Below, in pieces: positions 31,555 through 42,708 of a stretch of DNA of 64,000 nucleotides. Within the stretch, counting starts at the first letter, position 1, and every line of letters starts with the position of its first letter. Below the pieces are notes generated by a model, which was not told where the DNA came from, ran no database searches, and saw only the letters and a program-made list of their open reading frames with translations. The position numbers and the translations under genes were made by a program. Source of the stretch: Acanthopleura granulata (Eukaryota > Mollusca > Polyplacophora > Chitonida > Chitonidae); NCBI GenBank assembly GCA_016165875.1, contig JABBOT010000080.1, positions 2,015,205 to 2,079,204 of the forward strand. The letters run 5' to 3'.

Positions 31555-32550
31555 GTTTGTCATGCGACGTCACGCCTGGTGGGAAGTTTGTAGTCTACCA
31601 CATATTGCCGTTTGACTGACAGAAAGGCTACGCATTATGTGCGAGAGCGTTCGAGCAGGTTATATTTTACATGTAGACCTATGTATTTTCATATAGAGGG
31701 GGAGCTACACCGTTCTGAATAACCTTATGTGGTCCAAAATGCTGGATTTACGGCCGGATGAAAAGTTATGAAACAGGGTACCGGGCTGGACAGCAGGACA
31801 GCGCTGTGGCAGAAGTAACAGTATACCTGGGCGATAGCGAATGGCTAATGGCGACCGAACCATCATCGTCGTCCATACACCAGTGATTTTTTATCTCTGG
31901 AGAGAAAAAACCTCTTCCAAAAGTTCTTTTTTTCAGGAATAACAAACCTTCCGGATGTATCTTTCAAACTGTGAGCTCAACCTACGTTTTAAGTATGTAT
32001 GTTCCGTTATTTTTTTTTTCTAGTTTGTGATTGTCTGAGCACGAAAACTGGGCTGCCAATTATACCAAAAGTGATCTGTCAAATCTGAGCATAAATCTGG
32101 TTTATGTAATGTTTCGTTATCTTGTTTTTCTGTGATTGTCCATGTATGTATAACAAACCATATGATATGCGCCCTTCCATTCATTCTTAAAACAACCTTA
32201 TTAATTTCAACACAAGCCTCACCCCAGCCCAACCATCCGATTAATTCATAATGAAACAAAACTTCAATCTGTAATTTAATATAATTTAATATGATTTAAT
32301 TTACATAATAATTTAATATCATTTATAACAAAATATTCCAGTCTTCATAAACTTTAAGTTTTTTAAACTCCCAGTTCACTTGCACCTTGCCAACCTGGCA
32401 CCTTGCCAAACTCCCTGCATCACAAAAGCACGCGACCACGCGACCTCCAGATGTTTAACACCTGCACTGGCACCTTGCCAAAGTCCTTACATCAAATGCG
32501 ACCACGCGACATTTACGAGGTCATACCGGTACCATCGGTCCCTCCGAGAT
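31555..32550. other. gene-free inner flank of right inverted repeat
   Basis: No coding region is supported. It contains three GCACCTTGCCAA(C) repeats at about 32381-32485, two spaced ACGCGACC motifs, and AT-rich runs around 32270-32340. Confidence 0.5.
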
Positions 32551-32599
32551 TAAAAGATAGAAAGGGGACCTGTGGGTAACATTATCTACTACTTGTGAC

Positions 32600-32890
32600 A
32601 ACGAGGAGTCCTCAGGATGTATATATACTGTGTATTTTTATGGCAGGGCGGGTCCAGGCCGCCAAATTGCTGACACCACTTGTCGAAAACACCCAACATG
32701 ACACTCCACCCACTCACATTATACTCACACCTGGCCAACCAGCTCTGTTTCTTTACTCTAACCTTTCCATGCTGAGTGCCGAGCAAGGCAGCAAGATATG
32801 CCCTTTATAAAAATCTTTGATATGACACGACCAGGGATTGATGCCGGCTCTCCCGATTTGGACACGGACGATCTAACCACCAGGCCATCG
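32600..32890 (-). mobile_element. SINE family S2 (right arm, with body)
   Basis: Reverse strand carries the tRNA-like head and the ATCAAAGATTTTTATAAAGG body. It ends with the CCGCCATAAAAATACACAGT segment seen in the 45153 copy. The left arm has only the head at the mirrored place. Confidence 0.75.
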
Positions 32891-32994
32891 AGGCATGTTC
32901 AACAGGGCTTCATCGACCCTATGCTGGGGCTCTCTTTTACGTCAACCGAAAGCTCTACCGAGTTCGATGACATTTTATGATTTATTTTATTTAT

Positions 32995-33425
32995 TATTTA
33001 TACATCAGTGAAATCCCAGGGATTCCTTCACTGATAAAAGTGATATCTTCACTAGTTAGATATCACTTTTGTTATTACATTTTGATATTACACTGCTGGT
33101 GACCTGGACTCATGATCTAGAAGCCATGATGTCGAAAATGAAATAGTTTGTTTTTTATGACGTTCCAATCTGAGCTCACTGGGTTGACGTAATAATACAA
33201 ATCTAGTCAATTGTTATATTCCGACCTCACCCAAGAAGATACGACGTCATACTAGACACCATGTATACTGGTGCGATGTCACGCTATTTACAGGCCTGCA
33301 GCGAAAAGATTACATAAAAATTCTTTAAATACACAAAACCATGACATTGTTAAAGTATAAATAATAAATAGAATTCTCGTGAAAGGTGGAAATGATATCA
33401 TTTCCACCTCTCACTCGAACAATAT
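32995..33425 (-). repeat. hairpin-rich MITE-like block (right arm)
   Basis: Mirror copy of the left-arm block. The 26-bp palindrome at about 33383-33408 and the 13-bp arms near 33033-33070 are fully preserved. Confidence 0.6.
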
Positions 33426-33460
33426 TTAAGGTATTCAACCATCATTGTGCAATATCCTCT

Positions 33461-33709
33461 ATTTATTTATTTGATTGACGGTTTATTGTAGAATATTTCG
33501 TTTATAGGACGGCGGCCAGCATTATGGTGGGAGGAAACCGGACAGAATCCGTGGGAAACCCACGATCATCCGCAAGTTTCTGGCAGACTTCCCGGTTACG
33601 ACCGGGTAGGAAACTGGCATGAGTTGGACTTGAACCCACATGCAGCGACCGCATTAGGGAGAGACTCTTGCTAATTACGCTGTGCTAGCGCGCTAACCAC
33701 CACATTTGG
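33461..33709 (-). mobile_element. tRNA-derived SINE, family S1 variant (right arm)
   Basis: Reverse-complement partner of the 5219 SINE, in identical context next to the hairpin block. Confidence 0.85.
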
Positions 33710-34575
33710 TCGTAATGCACAAGTACACTGATACTGGCCCGACACTGGCACACTGTACTTACAGAGACTCATGCATGGCGAATTTCGCTGTAAGTGACAC
33801 ATGAAGGAACTTAAAGTGATAATCTTATATAATGTTTGAGATTTGTTCGCAATACATGGGGGTTTTCAATGCCACAAGATTTACAAATATTTTACTGATA
33901 AAAACTAGTTGCCTGTTCAGGGCCTAATCTAATAGATTAGCTTTAAGCTGATATATCCATACCATAGCTTATCGATCAACATCAGTTTGAACATGGCTTA
34001 CGTTCCTTTGTACATGCTGTAGTTCCCCTCCTTTCAAAGACAACGCAATTTTTTATGTAATGATTAAAATTCAACATGAATTTTATATAGGTTTATATTT
34101 CACAAATATCCCTTACCCATGTACTTAGGGACTAATACACTCTTCGTCTCAACTTTGTGAGCGACCAGTAACCTGTCCTTTGATAATGTAAACTTGTGTG
34201 GTATGTGTGTAAGCTTATGTGTAGGCTTACCATCATTCCAGTACCAACATGTGACAATCATCACATGTGCTTCCAGGGAAAAAAGACAACAAAACCTCCC
34301 GTTTTGTTTTTACAAATTAAAAGAATCAATTCAGAGTTTTACAATCTCATGCAGCATGGAACTTGAACACACCTTATTTGTGGTACCTTGAACCTGTCGC
34401 CACAACAAGTCTGAAAAGACTTTACCGGTAACTAATTAGTCATAAACGAAGGTAATGTGTAGTTGTTATAAACTGAAACCACGCTCCATTTGCCCAACTC
34501 GCATGGTCTCCAACGCTGTGAACCGCAATGTACGATATCCGTACACTTCATTAATGTACTGTACAGCGACAGAAT

Positions 34576-34844
34576 ATTTAGTTATTTAATTAATTGGTGT
34601 TTTACGCCGTACTCAAGAATATTTCACTTATACGACGGCGCCTCGCTTTATGATGGGAGGAACCTGGGCAGAGAACGGGGAAGACCCACGACCATCCGCA
34701 GGTTGCTGGCGGACCTTCCCACGTACGGCCGGTGAGGAAGCCAGCACGAGCTGGACTTGAACTCAAAGCGACCGCATTGATGGGAGGCTTCTGGGTCATT
34801 ACGCTGCGCTAGGTTTATAACTGACTGAGCCACGGAGGCCCCAA
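34576..34844 (-). mobile_element. tRNA-derived SINE, family S1 (right arm)
   Basis: Minus-strand copy at the mirrored position of the 4137 SINE, with the same flanking DNA. It retains about 45 bases of the middle (GCTGGCGGACCTTCCCACGT region) that the left copy lacks. Confidence 0.9.
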
Positions 34845-34864
34845 CGAGAGAATAGCTGACCAAC

Positions 34865-35370
34865 TAACCAACCCCAACATCGACACAAGCACCCACACAA
34901 GCATCGACACTAAAGCCATCACCTACATCAACACTGCCTTGTTTACCCGGGCCCCGACACTAACACCGACACCAACGCCATCATCTACACCAACGTCGCT
35001 TTGCTTCTCCGATATCCACAGTAACACCGACACCGATACCCATACCGACACCAACGTCGACACCGACACCAATGCCATTTCAAATACCCGGGCACCAACA
35101 GTAACACCGACACCAGCACCAGCTTTAACACAAGCATAGGCACCAACGCCAACACGGATACTAACGCCATTTCGCATACCTGGATACCTACAGTGACACC
35201 GACACCAGCACCAGCTTTAATACAAGCATCGACACCAACGTCAACACCGATACCAACTCCACTTTGCTTACCCGTACACCTGCAGTAAAAAAACACCACT
35301 TGGCTTAACCAGACGCCTACAATAACACAAATACCAATACCGACACCGACACCAACTGCACTTTCCCCCC
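34865..35370 (-). repeat. ACACCGACACCAA-type minisatellite, right arm
   Basis: Reverse-complement copy of the left-arm array. The order of variant units is similar but not identical, so the two arrays can be aligned to date divergence or conversion between the arms. Confidence 0.85.
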
Positions 35371-37848
35371 ATGCCTCTCATTACTCGCCTAACGGCGAGC
35401 TAAACCGCGTGTCTTCAGGAATGGTTTCAGATGTTCCTTCCACGGTTCTTAAGTGTACCCTGGCACTTATGTATACCCTGAGATTATATTCCTGACGAGG
35501 TCCACTGTGAAAACGTTGGGATAGACGCTTTCGGCCTATGTTTTGCTATGTTCGCCAAACGTACTTCACAGTATACATGTGCATGAGCTAAAGACTATTT
35601 CAATCTGAACCCAGCTGAAGATATTTCAGAATAAGGTTTCCCTTTTTTTTACTTGAAATAAACGCAAGAAAAGTCGGAAACTTATTTTAATGGATCGGCT
35701 TAAATAGTTGATTGTTCGCAAGTGTAATCTTATGGCATTGTTCTCAAGCATGAAAGAACTCTCGACCCTGACTTACAACTGTCTTGATAATAGCCGTTAA
35801 ACCCGAACCCGCCTCCCCTCGAGATATGCACGTCTGAAAATGGTAGCCACCACCCCCTAACACACACACATAAATCAGACTGATTATACGTTGTTTTTTA
35901 AACATAGTTTGTTAATGTGGTTGGATTATTTTTGAGGACTTCATGGTGTTTAAATCACTTTGAGTCTCTGAATATATGCTCCCAAACCTTTCCATTTCGA
36001 TCCATGGTTAAAACTAATTGCCAGAGTATGAGACAAATATAATTAATAACCTGAATTTTAGTCTGATCTACTGAATAAATGTCATGGAGATGCATGTACA
36101 ATTGATTACATGATGAATTTGAGGTCATTCCGTGATGGAAGTAAGGTATAGCTTGTGACATTAGCGGAAATTAGTATATCATTCAGAGCATACGTAATAT
36201 TAAATAACCAACTTTTCACTGGAATGTTAATAAATGTCTGAAAATCAGTGAAGAAGGGAACGTCTTTGGGATTTCATTCAGGTTGATGCGACTATTTAAA
36301 GTCAAATGCGTTTGTGGTGAATAAAAATAAATATCTTATGATCATTATATCCATGTATTATTGTCGTCACACAGAGTCTATTATAGGATATAACTTCTTT
36401 TCAGGAAACAATCTGTTTTTCAAAGAAACGGGTCTATTGCAAAAAAAAAAAAATAAAAAAAAATAAAAAAAATAAAAAATACTAGAGCACTTTTACATAT
36501 CTGCGTTCCTGATACAAATATATTCATCGCCTTCTGTACTGTTTGACCCTTCTCGGATCCTCTTCCTAGTGTTTTCGGAGAAAGAATGACAGCACAACGT
36601 TTCAATCAAACACCTGGAAAGTTAGGCACGTACCGCCTCTCCCCCCTCCCCCACTTTCATAATCGTCTGCAGACATTGTCGCTCCATCCAGAATCAATGA
36701 AATGTGATTATGTAAAAACTTTTCACACTATTTGTATCACCAATAATTACGTGTCTCGACTGCATGAATTAGCGACTTACCTTTAAGAAACATTCTGAAT
36801 TCATCAAATTTATATGACATTTGGTGTACACGCATATACATTGGCATCCAATGAAACCAGACGAGCACAACTGTCATCGGTTCGTTGATCTTTCCTCAAG
36901 GGTGTGGCCCTCGTGAATAGCTCGATACACAATGTGTATATATAGTGGCATAACTGTGTAGGGATCACAAGTTGTTCTAGCATTCATAAAGTCACATAAC
37001 AGGTCAAAACACAAGGCACGTGTTGGGAACACTTTGAGTGCACATGCATCAGAGAACCCACCCCTCATAGTACCGGCGCTAAGCGGACAAATGCTACGGT
37101 ATAATAGTTCGCGGTATATAATTTTAGGTCTATATATACACTAGCCATTTACATTTTGTCATAAATTTATTGATGAAAACTCATGGTCGAAGCATGGTTT
37201 ATGGCTCGATGTCGGCCTTTAATACGAAAACGTGCACAACGACGTCCTGCGGTTTGGGAAAAGTCAGTGTTTATCGCTTGCTGCAGAATTTCCCGCGAAA
37301 GTCGATCGAGAGCTTATTAACGTGGAATAGTTATATCTACCTCGGAGATTGTGAGATCTGCTGGTGATAAAATAAATACCTGAAATGAAACCTTCTGTTT
37401 CATTTTAATGTGACGTGATATGGATATGACGTCATACACATAATCACTGGGTTTAACAGATCGTAGTAAGAATCCTTTTTTATGTCGTAAAAGTCGAAAT
37501 TGTTTAACAGCATTTTACTATAGGTCGGAAGACGCTGACAATATTCTTCGTTTTAGTGTTTGTTTTGCCTTTAGCAGGAAGCAGCCAGAAAAGCTTTTCA
37601 TTTCCTCTGCATGCCCTGCGAATTCTTGTTAGACCAGAAAATACAGCAAATGGGAATATAAATTTGTATAACAAAGCTGTAGACGAGGTAGTCAGAAGTT
37701 CAGCATCCTGCACTTTTCTTTTTTTCACTTGTAAGCGTATATAAACCGTCCCATGCACTCGTTGGTCTTCTTAATTTTATTATCAATAACTGCGCTCAGC
37801 AGTTTAATGTTTTATTATCGCCATACTAATCACCACATCCCTTCATTT

Positions 37849-38100
37849 CTTTATTTGATTGATGTTTTACACCGTACTCAAGAATATTTCACTTATATGA
37901 CTGCGGCCAGCATTATGATGGGAGGAAACCGGGCAGAGCCCGGGGGAAAACCACAACCATCCGCAGATTTCTGGCGGACCTTCCCACGTACGGCCGGAGA
38001 GAAAGTCATCATGAGCTGGACTTGAACTCACAGTGACCGCATTGATGGGAGACTTCTGGGTCATTGCGCTGCACCAACCAATTGAGCCACGTAGGCCCCA
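37849..38100 (-). mobile_element. SINE family S1
   Basis: Full copy just outside the right inverted repeat. On the minus strand it reads from the CCTACGTGGCTCAATTGG head to the ACACCAATCAAATAAAG-type tail. Confidence 0.9.
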
Positions 38101-38836
38101 ACTTTCCTTCATAGCCATGGTTGCATCGAAACTTCAGAAATTAAAATGACTGCAAGGGTTACCTTTCTGGTAATATTTAGTACCCACTGGCCCTTACGGC
38201 ACTGACGACATCGCTCTTCCATTTGCATGATTAGACCACATCAAAACCTCAAGGTCGTCCTCAGAGATTCAGGGTTCAATAACTCGTACCATCAGCTTGT
38301 CAACTATTCAATGAATCGCTTTACACAAAACACATTTTTATTTCTATCTGGGTCGACTCAACCGATGACGTCAAAATGGCACATCTATAGATCTCTCGTG
38401 AATTATAACACGAGACACAAATTACCCATACACTGTAAATTTCAATGTTTAACTTATAAACATCTTTGTGTATCAGATATTAAATACTTGGAGATTATAG
38501 CATTATAGTATGTGCCTATATACATGTTTTAAACACTTATGTTTAATACTTAAATATATGTCTATAGTTATTAAACAAACTTGTTTGAAGTCTAATCACC
38601 CATTAAACACGTTGGGCGTTGGTCATTTCACAGCGTATCAACAGAGATTTACAGAAATAAAGATTTACAGAGAGTACAGAGTTCCTCTATAGCACCGTAT
38701 ACGGTGTCAATATTTACAAAATTCACTTTTCGATCCGTATAATTTCGATATGAAAACACTTTTTGACGTCGTCATGAATGCTGTTCATGAATTACCACTA
38801 AGATAAGCTGCTGAGGGAACAGAGAGCGAAGTTGGC

Positions 38837-38962
38837 ATGAGCATTCTGTCCAACCAATACAGCCATTTTACCATTTCACCTTTCCTGGTGAGTGTCAGGA
38901 ATGTTTACGAACATGACGAGGCGCAGGATTTCGAAGCACAAGTAGCCTTGTTACTTGGCAAG
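38837..38962 (+). CDS. candidate first coding exon, 42 codons
   Basis: ATG-initiated frame MSILSNQYSHFTISPFLVSV...AQVALLLGK, ending in phase 0 at a good donor (AAG|GTACGT). The design matches the first exon at 42709-42843 (45 codons ending F-A-K, phase 0). It could therefore be an alternative first exon of that gene or of a tandem relative. Function unknown. Confidence 0.4.
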
Positions 38963-40035
38963 GTACGTGTCATTCTACTCTGGTAAATTGTGTACTTTCA
39001 CAATCGTCTGTGTATCATATGCGCGGTTGTGTTTTGTACTCCCTTTGCACAGTTTTGTTCCTGTATCCATATAACACCCAGAAAACTTATGGGGGGCCCG
39101 AGGTAAACCACTGACCTGTGACAAGTTACTGACAAGTTTTCCCACGTGTCACGTCCAAACATGCACATCATGTTGGTTGGAAACAAGTGATCACCAGCGA
39201 GCACTATCGACCACTTACAGTCAACAGAAATAAGCCGGACAACCTACAAATTTCCTGCATGGCTGGATTTGATCTCGTGCCTCACAGGCCCAGCCACCTT
39301 TACCACTAGACCAGGACGTGCTCCCCGCACTTTAATCTCTGGTGTTCCAAAGAATTATATGGCTTTCAAGTATTGACTGGGGGGAGTTGGTTAGGGATAG
39401 GAAACAACCAGAAAATAGATGTCCACACACCATACTATACTTGCCAGTGCATAAGCTTGTAACAACCATAAAATAGATCCCAAGCCACCAGACTATACCT
39501 GCCATTCGGAGAATCAATAAAGAAATGGATCAAAATAGGCCTATTCAGACATGTGTAAATCAAAATGGACATTTATTGCTCTTTCTCCGATACAAAAGAG
39601 ACTGTCAACAAGGACAACCAATATAGCCATATACTATTTGAGCTTGTGCTGAAATACTTGGTATTATGATTTGACACGATAAAATCACTGTAGGCATAAA
39701 TATCCGGCCCACTGAATATAAAACAGGGCAATATGCCGATGACACACAGCTAACTCTTGACGATTTCTAGACTTCATTAAGAAGCAACTATTAATGACAA
39801 CGTGGGCATGGTTTGATAAAAAAAATGGTCAGCGAATAGACAAATATGTAACAAGTCAAAATATTACTAATTCAAAAATATTTTTGAGAAAAAAAAATGA
39901 CCGAACATCCAGTTAAGTTAGGCGCCAATATATGGTTTCGTATGCATGTATGTACTAAGTGTTTTATACATGTTATGTATGCGTAATGATGTATGTTCTT
40001 GTAAATACACGTAGGCCACCCTTTGTCAATAAGCA

Positions 40036-40135
40036 ATTTTTTTTGTAAATATTTATGTTTTTGTAAATATTTTATGTTTTTGTAAATATTTATGTTTTTG
40101 TAAATATTTATGTTTTTGTTAATATGGATGTCATT
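40036..40135 (+). repeat. TTTTTGTAAATATTTATG tandem repeat
   Basis: About five copies of an 18-20 bp unit with minor length changes. Confidence 0.9.
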
Positions 40136-40671
40136 GTAAATATGTGTACGGTGCTAGTATGTTACTTGTTGTAATATTATGTATAGATGTTGTAGCTATT
40201 GAAATAACAGTAATAATATTAAGAAGAATAAGGAGAAGAAGAGGAAGAAAAGGAGGAAAATGATTTGTGAGTTGTATTCGTGCTCTCATACACGTACGAC
40301 ACGTCCTACCAGTGTCATTCTCAAAACTTGCACATGATCGTAACATTCAGGCTCGTCGCAGTTTTTCCTTCAGGGTTTTAAGGGCGTATCGTTTACAGTT
40401 TTTCATTCATATGCTTGAATATTTTACTAGAATACATATATATAGTATAAAAGAATAAAGGATATCAAGGTCCGTGTGGACATTTTTCCAAAAGACGATT
40501 GTATGTAATGTGAATGTATATGGAATGTAGGGTCCTGAACAATCTGCTGTTCATGAGTCATGATAATCGAAAACACACCTGTATATCCTGCAGGCTTTAT
40601 TTCATGACATACACGTAAATCTGTTTGGGATGCATTCTGACTTATAAGTCAGTCTTCACAAATTTAGCTGA

Positions 40672-40940
40672 TTTTTTATTTATTTATTTATTTATTAGAA
40701 TGGCGTTTTAGGCCATACTCAAGAATATATCACTTATACGATGTCGGCAGGCATTGTGGTGTGAGGAAAACGTGAACAGCCCGGGAGATACCCCACGATC
40801 ATCAGCAATTTGCTGGCGGACCTTCCCACGTACGGCCGGAGAGGAAGCTTAAACGTGAACTCACAGCGACCTCATTTATGAAAGGCTCTTGGGTCATTGC
40901 TCTGCGCTAGTGCCCTAAACCCCACGACCATGGAGGTCTC
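40672..40940 (-). mobile_element. SINE family S1
   Basis: Copy with a (TTTA)n-derived tail. The head ends at CATGGAGGTCTCC. The middle is slightly truncated near the B-box. Confidence 0.85.
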
Positions 40941-41169
40941 CTATTTGACTGCTTTGAATCACCGCTAAAACTTATCCCGTATAAGTTGTTCAGTGTTAAT
41001 ATAGTCACGGCTCATGTTCATGAGATATCTCTTACTTTTCAATAGTAACGCTTTGTATGGCTTTATTAAATGTCATCCAAATTATCTAAGACCATTGTCA
41101 TGGTTCTTTTAATTAAATATATTTTACGTTCTCCGTCCAGTTAATATTCGGTACCCTTGCTAAGTAGTA

Positions 41170-41390
41170 TAATAACGCGCTCTACCGCAGCTTTCCCAGC
41201 CGCTGACCAATTCCGGACAGTGCGTGTTCGAATCAAGCACTTGCTGTTTTTTATCCAGGTATACATCATCAGGTCTGGTAGTTTCTCTCGGCTCTACCCG
41301 GTTTCCTCCACCCGTCAACCTGTCTTGCGTTCTCGACTATGAGTGGAATATTAACGCTAACTGAAATAAATGATAACTAAAATGATAAAT
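41170..41390 (+). mobile_element. SINE-like fragment, third family
   Basis: Weak tRNA-like head, B-box GTTCGAATCAAGC, and a central TACCCGGTTTCCTCC core shared in part with S1. The 3' end GGAATATTAACGCTAAC is different. The family is unassigned. Confidence 0.5.
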
Positions 41391-42708
41391 TTGGCGTGAA
41401 AGACAAATGAAATAAATACGAATTAAAATAATCAGAAGATCTGCCATATATATGTTTGCGGGTTGCTATAAAACTACCGAATTCCGGAATGCCCTGCATG
41501 CTGTCTACTGGGACATGTATATAATGAACACCAAGTCAGTAAGACTTAGCTATGCCCAGACAGCGGTGTCGGCTACAGGCATTTTTGTGTTAGAAGGGAA
41601 TAAGTGGGTCAGATTGTTCAGATTCCTGTGTTTTCTGTGGGAAGTTAAATATTCCATTCTTAATCGGTTTTTGTTTTTATTAAGAAAAGTTGGCTACATT
41701 GCTGTTTTTGTTTATTAATTTCAAACTAACTTTTGTTGCTAATGCTAGCTAATACTCTCTCGCCTCATTATGCTTTGACCAGCCGTCTTTGCCCGGGGTG
41801 CAGGGTTTATGCTCACTTAACATAACATGCCGGGGAAAACTGTCTGCATTACGAATATATTTTGGGGTAATTAAGAGATTTGTGGAGAGAAACGAATTTT
41901 GAAACATGACTTATTATTTCTTTACACTTATTTAATACATGTTTACTATTCGTAAAACTGTGGTAAATGACCACAGAATCTATGTATTTTTTTCCTACAA
42001 ATTAGGTCGCTCTTTATTTCTGCAATGCAGGTGTGGATATATGTGACTATATCTTTGCACCATCCTTGAGTTCGTGAGAGTTTGAGCACCCCACCTATAC
42101 AGCGGTGTAAAAAACGTATAGCCATTGTAAGCTTGTAAATATATGGCATGATTCGCTCACTGAGGGTTTAATATATGCTATGGTTATCGGTTCAGTTTGC
42201 AACAATAGGCCTGACCCCGAATTCACTATACTGCCACGTATGAAAGTCACGGTCCACTGGTAACGGAGACTGCCAATTCTTTGGCCCAGAATATCTATAT
42301 TTTTTTGTCACGGTGAATCATGGACACGGGCTCTTTGCGAACGCTAATAAAGCCGTGGTAAATACTGGCGATGACTCTGATTCGTTAACCCTCCAGCCAA
42401 TCAGTGTCCACGGTTTATGACATCCGTGACAGATAAATGAATTCGAACAATGTATATTCGAACAATTTGAACTGGCTCCTCCTCGATTTGACATCATTTT
42501 CCAGTCGGAGAAACTCAAAATGCTTCTGCGCGTATACGAGTTCCAATGTATACGTGTGACCTAATGGCGCTCATATTCATTGCCATCAAAGAGCATATAA
42601 CTTTCGAGGTTTGACGTATTAAAGCTGATCATCTCGCATCGGCAAACTTCATTCACATGTGTATAATTTAAACATAAAATAGGTCAGGCCATTAACCACT
42701 GACCCGAT

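Larger units (their letters stand above)
1..37766. mobile_element. Polinton/Maverick composite element with very long inverted repeats
   Basis: The core between about 6.1 and 32.5 kb holds the diagnostic Polinton gene set: protein-primed DNA polymerase B, retroviral-type integrase with chromodomain, FtsK/HerA ATPase, double-jelly-roll major capsid protein and penton protein. The core is bounded by an inverted repeat (1-6104 and 32551-37766) that aligns along its length at roughly 90-93 percent by eye, apart from indels. Removing the two nested LINEs (11.7 kb) leaves about 26 kb, slightly above the usual 15-25 kb for Polintons. The left end runs off the window, so the true termini and the 6-bp target duplication cannot be seen. 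Nearly every gene has stops or frameshifts, so the copy looks inactive. The Polinton identity is firm. That the inverted repeats are its own terminal repeats is inference. Confidence 0.8.
32551..37766 (-). repeat. right arm of long inverted repeat
   Basis: Reverse-complement partner of the left arm. Differences from the left arm: a complete tRNA-SINE body (about 32600-32890) where the left arm has only the SINE head, and loss of the MULE coding region. Left positions ~2230 to ~790 are replaced here by about 170 unrelated bases around 36710-36880. Otherwise the order is the same in mirror image: hairpin block, SINE, unique DNA, SINE, minisatellite, unique DNA. Confidence 0.85.
38963..42708. 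other. non-coding stretch with repeats
   Basis: No gene is supported apart from intronic or intergenic repeats: an ATTTATG(TTTTTGTAA)-type array, an S1 SINE, and at 41170-41390 a third SINE-like fragment with B-box GTTCGAATCAAG and CCCGGTTTCCTCC. Confidence 0.5.
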
